Shown piece by piece: positions 8,158-16,478 of a stretch of 64,000 nucleotides of DNA (positions are counted from its first letter, which is position 1; the number at the start of each line of letters is the position of its first letter). The translations under genes were made by a program, and so were the position numbers. The notes below the pieces were generated by a model that was not told the DNA's origin, did no database searches, and saw only the letters and a list, made by a program, of their open reading frames with translations. The stretch is taken from contig JAEUKA010000040.1 in NCBI GenBank assembly GCA_016794465.1, positions 124,001 through 188,000 of the forward strand, given 5' to 3'. Source of the DNA: Myxococcales bacterium. GTDB lineage: Bacteria; Myxococcota_A; Polyangia; Palsa-1104; JAEUJZ01.

Positions 8158-10239
8158 TTATCGCGACGAAGCACTGACCGACCAGCGTTCGCACAGCGGC
8201 TCGGCTCCGCACAGCTCGCCCACATAGCGCGACACCCGCAGCGCCCCTTGGGTGACCGAGGACGCCGGGCAGCACAGGTACAGCTCTCGGCGGGCCCTGG
8301 TGATCGCCACGTAGAACAGGCGCCGCTCCTCGGCCTCACCGCCACTGCCCAGATCGTCGTCATCTTCGGACAGCGCCGCCGCCGAGGGAAAGTGCCCTTC
8401 GGCGAGCCACAGCACCAGCACCACGTTCCATTCCAGCCCCTTGGCCTGATGAACTGACGACAGCACCACCTTGGCCGCCGGCTCCGCTGCGGACTCCTCG
8501 CCCATCGTGACCGCGCACAGGAAGTCCCCGAGCACGGTCTGAGCCCCCTCCACCGGCAGCGGCAGTGCGTGCTGGCTCAGCGAGCGCAGTCCAGCGGGCG
8601 AGATCGTCTCCGTCAGCGCCTTCAGATCACGCAGGCGGACCTCCGCATCGGCAAAGTGACGGCTGGCATGGTCGCGGTAGTGGTGTTCGACGATGTGCGC
8701 GATGAGGCGCGACGGCAGCTCACCGAGCTTGGCCCCCGGCTGGTTCGAGTCATCCCGCAGGCGACGCAGGGATAAGAGCAGGGACTCAAGCCGCTGCAGC
8801 CCCGCCCAAGCCGGCTTGCGCACGCCCGTGATGGTCAGTAGGCACGGTGGTTGGCCTCGTGACAGCTGCTGCTGCAGGGCCGCGATGACCAGGGCACGGC
8901 CTTGGTCCCCAAGCCCGACGACCTGACGAAGCGCCCGCGACCACGACAGCTCATCGCGGGGGTCGTGGACCAGCCGCAGCAGCGCCAGGACATCTTTGAC
9001 ATGGGCCTGCTCGCTCAGTCGTCGCCCTGAGCGCACTGCGTAGGGAATTCCGGCCCGCAAAAGCTCCGCTTGAAGCTCACGCGCGTGACGGTGGTGACGG
9101 TACAGTACTGCGATTTCCGAAAGCGGCTGCCCGGCGTCGCGCAGCTCGGCAATCCGCGACAGCACAAACGCCGCCTGCAAGCGGGCATCGGGCACATGAA
9201 CCACCGCCGGTCGCACCGATAAAGAGGGCGTATCAAGGGCCCGCATTGGCGACCGAGGCAGCAGCTGTCCCGGTGGCGTCGACACCAAGCAGCGATTTGA
9301 CAGGGCCACGATGTCAGGCTGGCAGCGAAAGTTCACCGACAGCTGCACCCGCTGGGCGTCGGGCCAGCGCAGCGCAAAGGAGTGCAGCGCCCGCAGGTCA
9401 GCCCCACGAAAGCGATAGATCGACTGCGCATCGTCCCCGACCACCGTCAGGCTGCGATGACCACCGGCCAGCTCGTCGGCGATGATGCTCTGCAGCGGAC
9501 TGACATCTTGGTACTCATCGACAAAGACGTGCTGAAACTGGCTCTGGAGCCGCTCGCGGACCTCGCGGCTATCACACAGCAGCAGGCGCCAGGCGAGCAG
9601 CAGGTCGTCAAAGTCACACAGCCCCATCCGAACCTTGCGCACGGTATAGCGATCGCAGACCTGAGACAGCAGCGGCAGGTGGCACAGCAGCTCCGGTGCT
9701 CGCGAAGCCACGACGGCCTCTAGCGACTCCTCGGTGGCGACTGAGAGCGACAGCAGCGAGTGCAGGTAGGCCGGACGCGGCAAGCAGAAGCCGGACGGTG
9801 GCCGGGCTTCCTGCAGGCAGCTGGCGAACAGATCGATCGCGTCGGAGTGATCGATCACGGCCACGCGCGGCGACAGCCCGATGTGCTGGCCGTACTTTCG
9901 GACCGTGCGCAGGGCCAAGCGGTGGAAGGTCCCCGCCCAGATGTCCGCAAGTGGCTGCCGTTGCAGCGCCCCCAGCCGCGCCAGCATCTGCCGCGCCGCG
10001 TGATTGGTAAACGTGACCAGCAGCACCCGATCGGGCGACAGCCCCTGCCGCAGAAAATAGGCCACCCGCTGCGTCAGCGCCCGGGTCTTGCCGGAGCCCG
10101 CTCCTGCCAGCACCAGCAGCGGTCCTGCCGGAGCCATCACGACCTGCCGCTGCTCATCGGACAGACCCTCCACAAGTGGGTCGGCAAGCGTCCTGTGGTA
10201 GGGCTCGCTTTCGTCGCTGACAGAGGCTTCGCTAGGCAC
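8158..10239 (-). CDS. UvrD/PcrA/Rep-like superfamily 1 DNA helicase
   Basis: An ATP-dependent 3'-5' DNA helicase. Visible motifs in order: Walker A AGAGSGKT (45-52), VDEYQDVSPLQ (motif II), GDDAQSIYRFRGA (motif III), VHQAKGLEWNVV (motif V) and RRLFYVAITRARRELYL (motif VI). The start is GTG 10239. At 693 residues it is near the usual Rep/PcrA length but without a long C-terminal tail. It could act in repair or replication restart. It is the first gene of a tight minus-strand run with msrQ and the hydroxylase-family gene, with no sign of a shared pathway. Confidence 0.92.
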   Translation of the reverse strand: MPSEASVSDESEPYHRTLADPLVEGLSDEQRQVVMAPAGPLLVLAGAGSGKTRALTQRVAYFLRQGLSPDRVLLVTFTNHAARQMLARLGALQRQPLADIWAGTFHRLALRTVRKYGQHIGLSPRVAVIDHSDAIDLFASCLQEARPPSGFCLPRPAYLHSLLSLSVATEESLEAVVASRAPELLCHLPLLSQVCDRYTVRKVRMGLCDFDDLLLAWRLLLCDSREVRERLQSQFQHVFVDEYQDVSPLQSIIADELAGGHRSLTVVGDDAQSIYRFRGADLRALHSFALRWPDAQRVQLSVNFRCQPDIVALSNRCLVSTPPGQLLPRSPMRALDTPSLSVRPAVVHVPDARLQAAFVLSRIAELRDAGQPLSEIAVLYRHHRHARELQAELLRAGIPYAVRSGRRLSEQAHVKDVLALLRLVHDPRDELSWSRALRQVVGLGDQGRALVIAALQQQLSRGQPPCLLTITGVRKPAWAGLQRLESLLLSLRRLRDDSNQPGAKLGELPSRLIAHIVEHHYRDHASRHFADAEVRLRDLKALTETISPAGLRSLSQHALPLPVEGAQTVLGDFLCAVTMGEESAAEPAAKVVLSSVHQAKGLEWNVVLVLWLAEGHFPSAAALSEDDDDLGSGGEAEERRLFYVAITRARRELYLCCPASSVTQGALRVSRYVGELCGAEPLCERWSVSASSR

Positions 10240-10269
10240 GCCCCGACTTAGCCCGCAGCCCGGATGATG

Positions 10270-12735
10270 TCAACCTGTCGTCGGAAGTCGGTCCCAGTGG
10301 CGCGCTCGCTCGACGAAGTCGGTGACCTCGGTCCGCTTGTCTTCTTCGTCGGGCAAGAGCCAGCTTGCGAGGTGATCGAAGGTTGCTTGGGCGGCCCCGC
10401 TCTGCCCGAGCAGCAGCTCGGCCTGGCCAATCATCAGCTCGGCCTGATAGACGAAGCGGCGGTCGGGCAAGCCTAGCTCCAGGCTACGTCGCAGCTCGGG
10501 GATCGACTCGGCATAGCCACCACGCTGAAACAGCAAGCGACCCAAGATGTAGCGGACCAGCCCGATCTGGGGCGCCTTGCCCATCGCTTGGTCCAGCAGG
10601 TAGACGCTGACGGCATCGCTGCGATCCTCGCGCCGAAGGCTGCCCGTGACCTTCTGCCCCCCCACCAGGACCTTCAGGAGCAGCGGCCCGGCCTCGGGCA
10701 GGTCCAGCGCCTGGCGACGGGCCAAAAGGTGGCGCGAGGTCCCTTCGTCCAGAGGCAGCGCCGCCGCCTGGTCATAGCGCTGTCGTGCCTGGTCAAGCTG
10801 TCCCTGCAGCGCCGCGAGGTCCCCGAGCCGCGACAACAGCCGCGCCCGCAGCGCCGGGGTGGTCGCCGGATGTTCACTGGCCCGCTGGAGCGTCGCCTCC
10901 GCCTCGGCCAGCCGCTCACTGCCGGCCAGGGCCTCGGCCAGCTCGGAGAGGTGCCCTGGCTCGCCGGGGTCATCGCGACAGACCGACTCCAGCAGCGCCA
11001 CCGCTTCCGACTCGCGACCTTGGCCGATCAGCTCCCGCGCCCGCTCGCGGCGGATTGCCAGCTCATGGGCACAGACCTTGTGGAACACCGCTGGCCGCCG
11101 ATACCGCTCGCGCTCGACCTCGCGCGCTTGGGGCGGCAGGGGCTGGGCTTCGATGAACTGGAGCCACTGCTCCCGCAGCTCGGCAAACGGAATGCCATAG
11201 CTGCGCGCAAAGTCTTGGGGACGGCCGCCCGCGTGATAGACCGTCAGCAGCTTGCCGGCCCCGTACTGGGTCAATAGGTAGCGCGAAAACGACCCGGCGA
11301 CGGTGTAAGCCCGTCCCGAGGGCAGCGCCCAGAAGCCAAGTCCCGAAAACACCTGCTCAAGAGGCGGCAGAAGGCCCGCCTGCCGCATCGCCCGCACCGA
11401 CTGGTGCAAGGCGACGCTGCCCGTGACCCGGCGATCGGCGGCGACCGCAATCCCCTCGACCAGGCCGAGCTGCGGGATCACCCCCGCCATGGACAGCCGA
11501 AACAGCCGATCCCCCGCAGCACCCGCGAAGACATGGGCCAGCTCATGACGCAGCACCGGGTGGGGCCAGGCTTCGTGCTGGATATAGATCTCTTTGCGCC
11601 ACGGCTTGGCGATGTAGGTTCCCCCCGCGCCCATCGCCCGACGCTTTTCCGACACAGAATCAAACAGATAGCTCACCACCTTGGACGGCTGACCGTGACC
11701 GCGCTGCGACAGCGAAGACGGCAGGCCCAGCAGCCTGGGCAGCCAGCCCGGCTCCCAGTTGGGCTCGACGCCCAGCAGCTCACGCAGCTGCAAATAGCGC
11801 AGCTCATGCTCGCGGGCATAGAGCTGGAGATCCCGCTCGACGGGTCCACCGGGACGATAGCGCAGGACAAAGTGTGCGGTATCAAGCTGTCCCGGTAGCC
11901 GCTCGGCCAAGGATGATTCATCGGCGTAGAGCCCCAGCCGCCCGCCCTGCCAGAACCCCGCGACCGCGAGCAGCAGCAAGCCACTGCCCAGCCACATCAG
12001 TCGGCCTCGACCCGGCACGGCACGGTGGGTACAGCGCAGCTCCTTGCCACACAGAAAGCGGGCCGCCAGCACCGCTGCTGCCAGGGCAAACAGGAGCTGC
12101 TCCCCCCGCGAGGCATAGAGCGCAGTCTGGACCCGCACCTCCTCGTCGTAGAGCGCGCCGGGGAAGTAACCAAAAAACGGGTCATAGGCAAAGATCGCCG
12201 GCGAGTTGAGGCTGCGGAGTCCCGCCCAGAGCAGCGAGCCTAAGACCAGGCCGTAGCCCAAGCCAAGTGCCCGGCCCCGCGTCGTGGTCAAAAGCCCAGC
12301 GACCACCCCCACCGTCGCCGCCATCGCCGCCGAGCAGACCGGCAGCAGCGCGAAGAACTGTAGCCCCGAAAGGTAGTTGCAGTTGCGGACCCGCAGCCCG
12401 TTGACGATCAGCATCAGCAGCGGCACAGCACACAGCAGCCACGTCGCCACAGTGGCCTGGCCGGCAAGAGAGATCACCCGGCGCAGCGGCGCGGCATCTA
12501 TTAGGTCGCGATCGGTCGCCCGCAGGCGCAGCCGGGCCCGCGCGACCACCGCCGACCCGCGATGCACCGCCGCCAGCGAAGCCAGCAGCGCCAGCACCAG
12601 CGACGACTCAAACCCGAGCACATTGAAGAGCGGGGTTAGGCACAGCCCCGCGCCTGCTAGGGCGAAGAGCAGCAGCCAGACGACAAAGCCCCACGCGACT
12701 TTGCCCGCTTGCACAGGTCGTGGTGTTGACTTCAT
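10270..12735 (-). CDS. membrane-embedded gluzincin-type metalloprotease with TPR-like C-terminus
   Basis: 821 residues. The N-terminal third is hydrophobic with about six membrane segments. A soluble region follows with RHELAHVFAG (HExxH zinc motif, about residues 390-400) and, about 30 residues on, LVEGIAVAAD, the downstream Glu motif of MA-clan peptidases. The C-terminal 250 residues are TPR-like helical repeats (for example GQGRESEAVALLESVCRDDP). By family logic it is a membrane-anchored peptidase with a protein-interaction tail; its substrate is unknown. It starts at ATG 12735, divergent from pssA. Confidence 0.75.
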   Translation of the reverse strand: MKSTPRPVQAGKVAWGFVVWLLLFALAGAGLCLTPLFNVLGFESSLVLALLASLAAVHRGSAVVARARLRLRATDRDLIDAAPLRRVISLAGQATVATWLLCAVPLLMLIVNGLRVRNCNYLSGLQFFALLPVCSAAMAATVGVVAGLLTTTRGRALGLGYGLVLGSLLWAGLRSLNSPAIFAYDPFFGYFPGALYDEEVRVQTALYASRGEQLLFALAAAVLAARFLCGKELRCTHRAVPGRGRLMWLGSGLLLLAVAGFWQGGRLGLYADESSLAERLPGQLDTAHFVLRYRPGGPVERDLQLYAREHELRYLQLRELLGVEPNWEPGWLPRLLGLPSSLSQRGHGQPSKVVSYLFDSVSEKRRAMGAGGTYIAKPWRKEIYIQHEAWPHPVLRHELAHVFAGAAGDRLFRLSMAGVIPQLGLVEGIAVAADRRVTGSVALHQSVRAMRQAGLLPPLEQVFSGLGFWALPSGRAYTVAGSFSRYLLTQYGAGKLLTVYHAGGRPQDFARSYGIPFAELREQWLQFIEAQPLPPQAREVERERYRRPAVFHKVCAHELAIRRERARELIGQGRESEAVALLESVCRDDPGEPGHLSELAEALAGSERLAEAEATLQRASEHPATTPALRARLLSRLGDLAALQGQLDQARQRYDQAAALPLDEGTSRHLLARRQALDLPEAGPLLLKVLVGGQKVTGSLRREDRSDAVSVYLLDQAMGKAPQIGLVRYILGRLLFQRGGYAESIPELRRSLELGLPDRRFVYQAELMIGQAELLLGQSGAAQATFDHLASWLLPDEEDKRTEVTDFVERARHWDRLPTTG

Positions 12736-12843
12736 GACGCGGCGCAGTTTAGCCTTCCGAGAAACGCAAACGCTAGGCCTCGTGCAGTCATCTGCTCGTC
12801 GTCGGAATCGGGGCGGTGACTGACCGCTCTTCGTGAGGACCCC

Positions 12844-13671
12844 TTGACCCAGAGCTCTCCATCACGTCCTCTGTCGCGGACGCTGCGCTACCTCGCCCCG
12901 AACGCGGTCACCTCGCTGTCTATGATCTGCTCAGTGATGGCCGTCCAAGCGTCGCTGCGCGGCCAGATCGTCGAGGGCTGCTGGTGGATCGCATACTCGA
13001 CGCTGACCGATAAGCTCGATGGCTATGTGGCGCGCAAGCTCAACGCATCGAGTCCGCTTGGTGTCCAGATGGACTCGCTCGCCGACCTGCTCAACTACGG
13101 CTTCTGTCCAGCAGCGATAGTCTATGGCTTCTTTCATAGCCACCCGGAGCTGGGCTGGTCGACCGGGCTGTCCGGCATCGCGCTGAGCTTGATCTGCGCG
13201 GCCTACACCCTGTGCGCGGCGCTGCGACTGGCACGCTTTAACGTCAGTGTGGGCAGCCCCGACTTCTTCTTCGGCATTCCGACGACCTTTTCGGGTGGCT
13301 TCCACGCGATGGCGATTGTGACGCTGTGCAAGTACGGCAACCCAGCCTGGACCATGGGGCAGACCTATCCCGGCTGGCGGCTGCTGGGCGACATGCGGCT
13401 CGACGCGATCATGCCGTACTACCCGCTGGTGCTACTGCTGTTTGGCTACCTGATGGTGTCAAGCTGGCGGATGCCCAAGTTCGGCAAGCTCAAGGTCCGC
13501 GTGCTCAACCGAATGACGATGGCAATGCTGGCTGTGGGCTACGGCCTGGCGATGCTACAGCTGGCGCCCGAGTTTCTGATCTTCGGCGGCGTCCTGTACC
13601 TACCCGTCATCGCCCTCGCCCACTTCTTCTGGACGCCCAAAGAGCGCCCCGAGCCCTTCTTCCCTGCATAG
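12844..13671 (+). CDS. pssA: CDP-diacylglycerol--serine O-phosphatidyltransferase
   Basis: Makes phosphatidylserine from CDP-diacylglycerol and serine, the first step to phosphatidylethanolamine. The CDP-alcohol phosphatidyltransferase signature D-G-x2-A-R-x8-G-x3-D-x3-D is exact (DGYVAR, then GVQMDSLAD, about residues 59-81). About six or seven further membrane segments follow, and at 275 residues the length is normal. The start codon is a TTG at 12844 with a weak GAGGA upstream; no better start precedes the conserved N-terminal helix. The stop is followed 3 bp later by a 14-bp direct repeat that bounds the neighbouring cassette. Confidence 0.88.
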   Translation: MTQSSPSRPLSRTLRYLAPNAVTSLSMICSVMAVQASLRGQIVEGCWWIAYSTLTDKLDGYVARKLNASSPLGVQMDSLADLLNYGFCPAAIVYGFFHSHPELGWSTGLSGIALSLICAAYTLCAALRLARFNVSVGSPDFFFGIPTTFSGGFHAMAIVTLCKYGNPAWTMGQTYPGWRLLGDMRLDAIMPYYPLVLLLFGYLMVSSWRMPKFGKLKVRVLNRMTMAMLAVGYGLAMLQLAPEFLIFGGVLYLPVIALAHFFWTPKERPEPFFPA

Positions 13672-13674
13672 CGT

Positions 13675-13688
13675 CCAGACGATACTCG
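13675..13688 (+). repeat. 14-bp direct repeat, left boundary of ATPase/TOPRIM cassette
   Basis: CCAGACGATACTCG, identical to 15467-15480 in the same orientation. The left copy begins 3 bp after the pssA stop and ends 25 bp before the 3' end of the TOPRIM gene. The right copy begins 2 bp upstream of the ATPase start. The two copies therefore bracket exactly the two-gene cassette. Confidence 0.8.
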
Positions 13689-13713
13689 AATCCGTTGCCT
13701 AACGAGGGGCGGC

Positions 13714-14373
13714 CTAGACTCCGTAGAGACGACGGAACCAGTCCACAAAGCGCTTGCCTGGTGGCGCCGAGGCATCGAGAAGCTTCTCCTGAAGCGCCTG
13801 ATGGAGCTGCCGCCCTGGCGGGTCCTGCCACGAAAGGTAGGTGTGGCAGAGCGCTTTGTCGCGATGGTGCTGGCGAAAGGTAGCACCGAGCCGCGTGCTT
13901 TCCGCAACCGCCGCGACTGCATGCGCCCACAGCTGGGGACTTGACTCAGCGGGACGCAAGGCCAGGAGGAAGGTCTCCAGCATGCCGCGCTGCTGGTTGT
14001 CGGGCATCAGCCACACCCCAAGGCGAACGCTCGGGGCCGACAGCTCAACGATCATCCCGAGTGGGTCTGGGACTGCTGGGAATGTGGGGCAGAATGGCAG
14101 ACAGCGATCTCGCAGGGACTGCCACTGCGCTGCGGGGTCGTCGTCCGCATCTAGGATGATACCGAGCGAGTGCAGGCGAGCCGTCTTTAGCTCCGTGGCA
14201 AGGTAGTCTGGCTGGAGCAGATTCTTGATGCCACCGGCAGAGACAATCTCGACCAGATAACGGCCTCGGCCGCTCTGCCATGGCAGTCCTGTCGCCTTCT
14301 CTATCAGCTCTGGAATCACCCGCTTGTCCTCATCGCCTTCGACGAGGAGCTTGCGAACCGGCTCTAACCCCAT
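13714..14373 (-). CDS. TOPRIM-like DUF3226-type protein, partner of AAA ATPase
   Basis: 219 residues. It opens with LLVEGDEDKRVIPELIEKA, giving the TOPRIM glutamate E12, and continues to LGIILDADDDP with the DxD pair D75/D77. This is the layout of TOPRIM nuclease-like domains in OLD, RNase M5 and DUF3226 proteins. The start at 14373 lies 2 bp after the ATPase stop, so the pair is one transcript. A stand-alone TOPRIM protein beside an SMC-like ATPase resembles the split OLD/PARIS-type arrangement of phage defence. That function is inferred from the pairing; the family call is moderate. Confidence 0.7.
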   Translation of the reverse strand: MGLEPVRKLLVEGDEDKRVIPELIEKATGLPWQSGRGRYLVEIVSAGGIKNLLQPDYLATELKTARLHSLGIILDADDDPAAQWQSLRDRCLPFCPTFPAVPDPLGMIVELSAPSVRLGVWLMPDNQQRGMLETFLLALRPAESSPQLWAHAVAAVAESTRLGATFRQHHRDKALCHTYLSWQDPPGRQLHQALQEKLLDASAPPGKRFVDWFRRLYGV

Positions 14374-14375
14374 GG

Positions 14376-15464
14376 CTAGCGGACCTCGATGCCGCGCTCT
14401 GCTGCCAGAACGATCTCACGCTCTGTGTACGCCACGGCGTGCTCGCCCTCAATGCGCTGGATCGAGAGGTCGCTGCCTACGGTCACATCGGCGCGGGCCA
14501 GCTGCGCCAGTGCATAGATGCAGTCGCGACTGTGCGTGGTCGCAAACACCTGTACGTCTAGCTCCTCAGCCGCCTGCTTCACCATCCGCCACATGTCGGT
14601 CTGCGCCGAGTAGTGCAGCCCAATGTCAATCTCGTCCACCAGCAGCACAGAGCCACGGGCTTCGACTAGCGCCAGTGCCAGCGCCAACAAGCGCCACATC
14701 CCTTCGCCAAAGCTGCCAATCGGCACCCGCTCGCGCTGGCCTTTGAGCTTCACGAAGATGCCACCGCGATCGACTTGAATCGGAAGCTTTGGCAGCTCGA
14801 CTGCGACAATGCCCTCAACTCTCGGTTCGATGACGCGGAGAACCTGAAGAACCAGCGCTTCCTCTGGATTGAGCGCCACGCTGGAGAGTCGCTCGCTGAT
14901 GCCAGAACGTGGCGACGATGCCGCAGGAATAAACGGCACGTGAAACCGATCTTGAACTGCATTGTAACGCACAATAAAGTCAGCAATAGACCACTCGGCG
15001 CTCGCCGACAGACGAATCGGCTCAATCGCATCATCGGGGATGCCCGAGTGCTGCATGCAGAGCCAGAGCATTCCATCGAGCTTTGCGGATGAGCCCTCGC
15101 TACGAGGGGCCGGTATGGGCTGGCTAGAGATACTCACCCGGAGCCGCTGTACGGATTCGGAAGAGGTACCCGAGATCACAAGCGCCGATCCCGCGCGCGC
15201 CACATGACCAAAAAACAGATGACGCAGGTCCAACCGAGCCGCTGCAATGGTTTGTCCGGCTTGGGCCTGGGTCACTGCGCCTCGAAGCATGGAGTTCACC
15301 CCCAGCTGGGCTGGGTCGGGATGCTCAGCCAGAAGGTCGATGGCTTCTAGGACCGTGGTCTTGCCGCAGTTGTTGGGGCCGACGAGGAGGTTGATGCGGC
15401 CAAGGCCCTCCATCGTGAAGCGCTGAAAGCGGCGGAAGTTTTCGATGCGCAGGTCGCGGTACAC
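14376..15464 (-). CDS. SMC/RecF-like AAA ATPase (AAA_15/AAA_21 type)
   Basis: 362 residues. The N-terminal IENFRRFQRF strand is typical of RecF/OLD ATPases and is followed by Walker A GPNNCGKT (29-36). A central variable region precedes the signature-like region (GSFGEGMWRLLALALAL), Walker B LLVDEIDIGLH (about 274-284) and the ATTHSRDC switch. The start is GTG 15464, immediately downstream of the 14-bp repeat and with no clear ribosome-binding site. Such ATPases next to a TOPRIM protein act as sensor-effector pairs in OLD-like and PARIS defence systems; that role is an inference here. Confidence 0.85.
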   Translation of the reverse strand: MYRDLRIENFRRFQRFTMEGLGRINLLVGPNNCGKTTVLEAIDLLAEHPDPAQLGVNSMLRGAVTQAQAGQTIAAARLDLRHLFFGHVARAGSALVISGTSSESVQRLRVSISSQPIPAPRSEGSSAKLDGMLWLCMQHSGIPDDAIEPIRLSASAEWSIADFIVRYNAVQDRFHVPFIPAASSPRSGISERLSSVALNPEEALVLQVLRVIEPRVEGIVAVELPKLPIQVDRGGIFVKLKGQRERVPIGSFGEGMWRLLALALALVEARGSVLLVDEIDIGLHYSAQTDMWRMVKQAAEELDVQVFATTHSRDCIYALAQLARADVTVGSDLSIQRIEGEHAVAYTEREIVLAAERGIEVR

Positions 15465-15466
15465 GG

Positions 15467-15480
15467 CCAGACGATACTCG
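15467..15480 (+). repeat. 14-bp direct repeat, right boundary of ATPase/TOPRIM cassette
   Basis: Second copy of CCAGACGATACTCG (see 13675-13688), in the gap between gshB and the ATPase start. Deleting from one copy to the other would remove 1792 bp, exactly the two-gene cassette plus one repeat. Confidence 0.8.
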
Positions 15481-15512
15481 CACTGGGGGGACGAGCCAAG
15501 CCCACGCGTGCA

Positions 15513-16466
15513 TCACCCCATGCGGGGGGCGTGGGACTCGATGTAGTCGACGATCTTGGCTTCTAGGCGAAAGTTGTAGAGTCGGCTGATGGCTTGGACG
15601 CCGGTTGGGGAGGTGACGTTGACCTCGAGCAGGTGGTCGCCGATGATGTCGATGCCGACGAAGTGCAGTCCGTCAGCGATAAGGTGGGGACGGAGGCGGG
15701 CGCAGATCTCGCGGTCGCGGGCGGTCAGCTCGGTGACGTGGGCGGTGCCACCAGCGGCGAGGTTGGCGCGAATGTCATCGCTGGCGGGGATGCGCCGCAG
15801 CCAGCCAGCCGGCTCGCCCCCGAGCAGGAGGATGCGCTTGTCGCCCAGCTTGCCCTCGGGAAGATAGCGCTGGGCCATCACCCAGCGGTGACCGCCATGG
15901 GTCGATACCTCGAGGATGGCATTGACGTTGCTGTCCCCGGGGCGGACCAGGAACACCGCCGAGCCGCCAAAGCCATCAATGGGCTTGACGACGATGTCGG
16001 TGCCGAGCTTGGCCAGGAACGCCTTGATCTCGTCCATCTTGCGGGTGACTAGCGTCGTGGCGATGAGGTCGGGAAAGCGGAAGATGTAGAGCTTCTCGTT
16101 GGCTTCCCGCAGCCCGCGCGGGTCGTTCATCAAGAACGTCTGCCCCCGCGCATACTCGAGGATCTGCGTGGCCTGTAGATACGCCGAGTCAAAGGGTGGG
16201 TCCTTGCGCATCAGCACGGCGTGGAAGTGGCCAAGGGGATGCAGCGCCGATCCCTCCGCCAGGGTCAGCGCTGGGGCCGTCTGCCGGTTGGTGGCGGTGA
16301 CCTGCTGCACCTCGGCATGAGGCAGGTTGTCGCGCAGCGACAGGTCTTGCGGCTCGCAGACAAACACCGAGTGCCCCCGCAGCAAGCACTCCTCCATGAT
16401 GACGACGGAGGTATCCGAGCGGGGCCGCAGCGAGGAAGGCGGATCAATGATGACGAGGACGCGCAT
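15513..16466 (-). CDS. gshB: glutathione synthetase
   Basis: Joins gamma-glutamylcysteine and glycine with ATP. It has the GshB N-terminal domain (VLVIIDPPSSL, then LMRKDPPFDSAYL) and an ATP-grasp domain with VVKPIDGFGGSAVF, LLLGGEPAGWLRR and the metal-binding FVGIDIIGDHLLEVNVTSPTG. The length of 317 residues is typical. The gene precedes the ATPase/TOPRIM cassette in the same direction but is separated from it by the direct repeat. No gshA is nearby. Confidence 0.92.
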   Translation of the reverse strand: MRVLVIIDPPSSLRPRSDTSVVIMEECLLRGHSVFVCEPQDLSLRDNLPHAEVQQVTATNRQTAPALTLAEGSALHPLGHFHAVLMRKDPPFDSAYLQATQILEYARGQTFLMNDPRGLREANEKLYIFRFPDLIATTLVTRKMDEIKAFLAKLGTDIVVKPIDGFGGSAVFLVRPGDSNVNAILEVSTHGGHRWVMAQRYLPEGKLGDKRILLLGGEPAGWLRRIPASDDIRANLAAGGTAHVTELTARDREICARLRPHLIADGLHFVGIDIIGDHLLEVNVTSPTGVQAISRLYNFRLEAKIVDYIESHAPRMG

Positions 16467-16478
16467 GGCAGCACTCTA

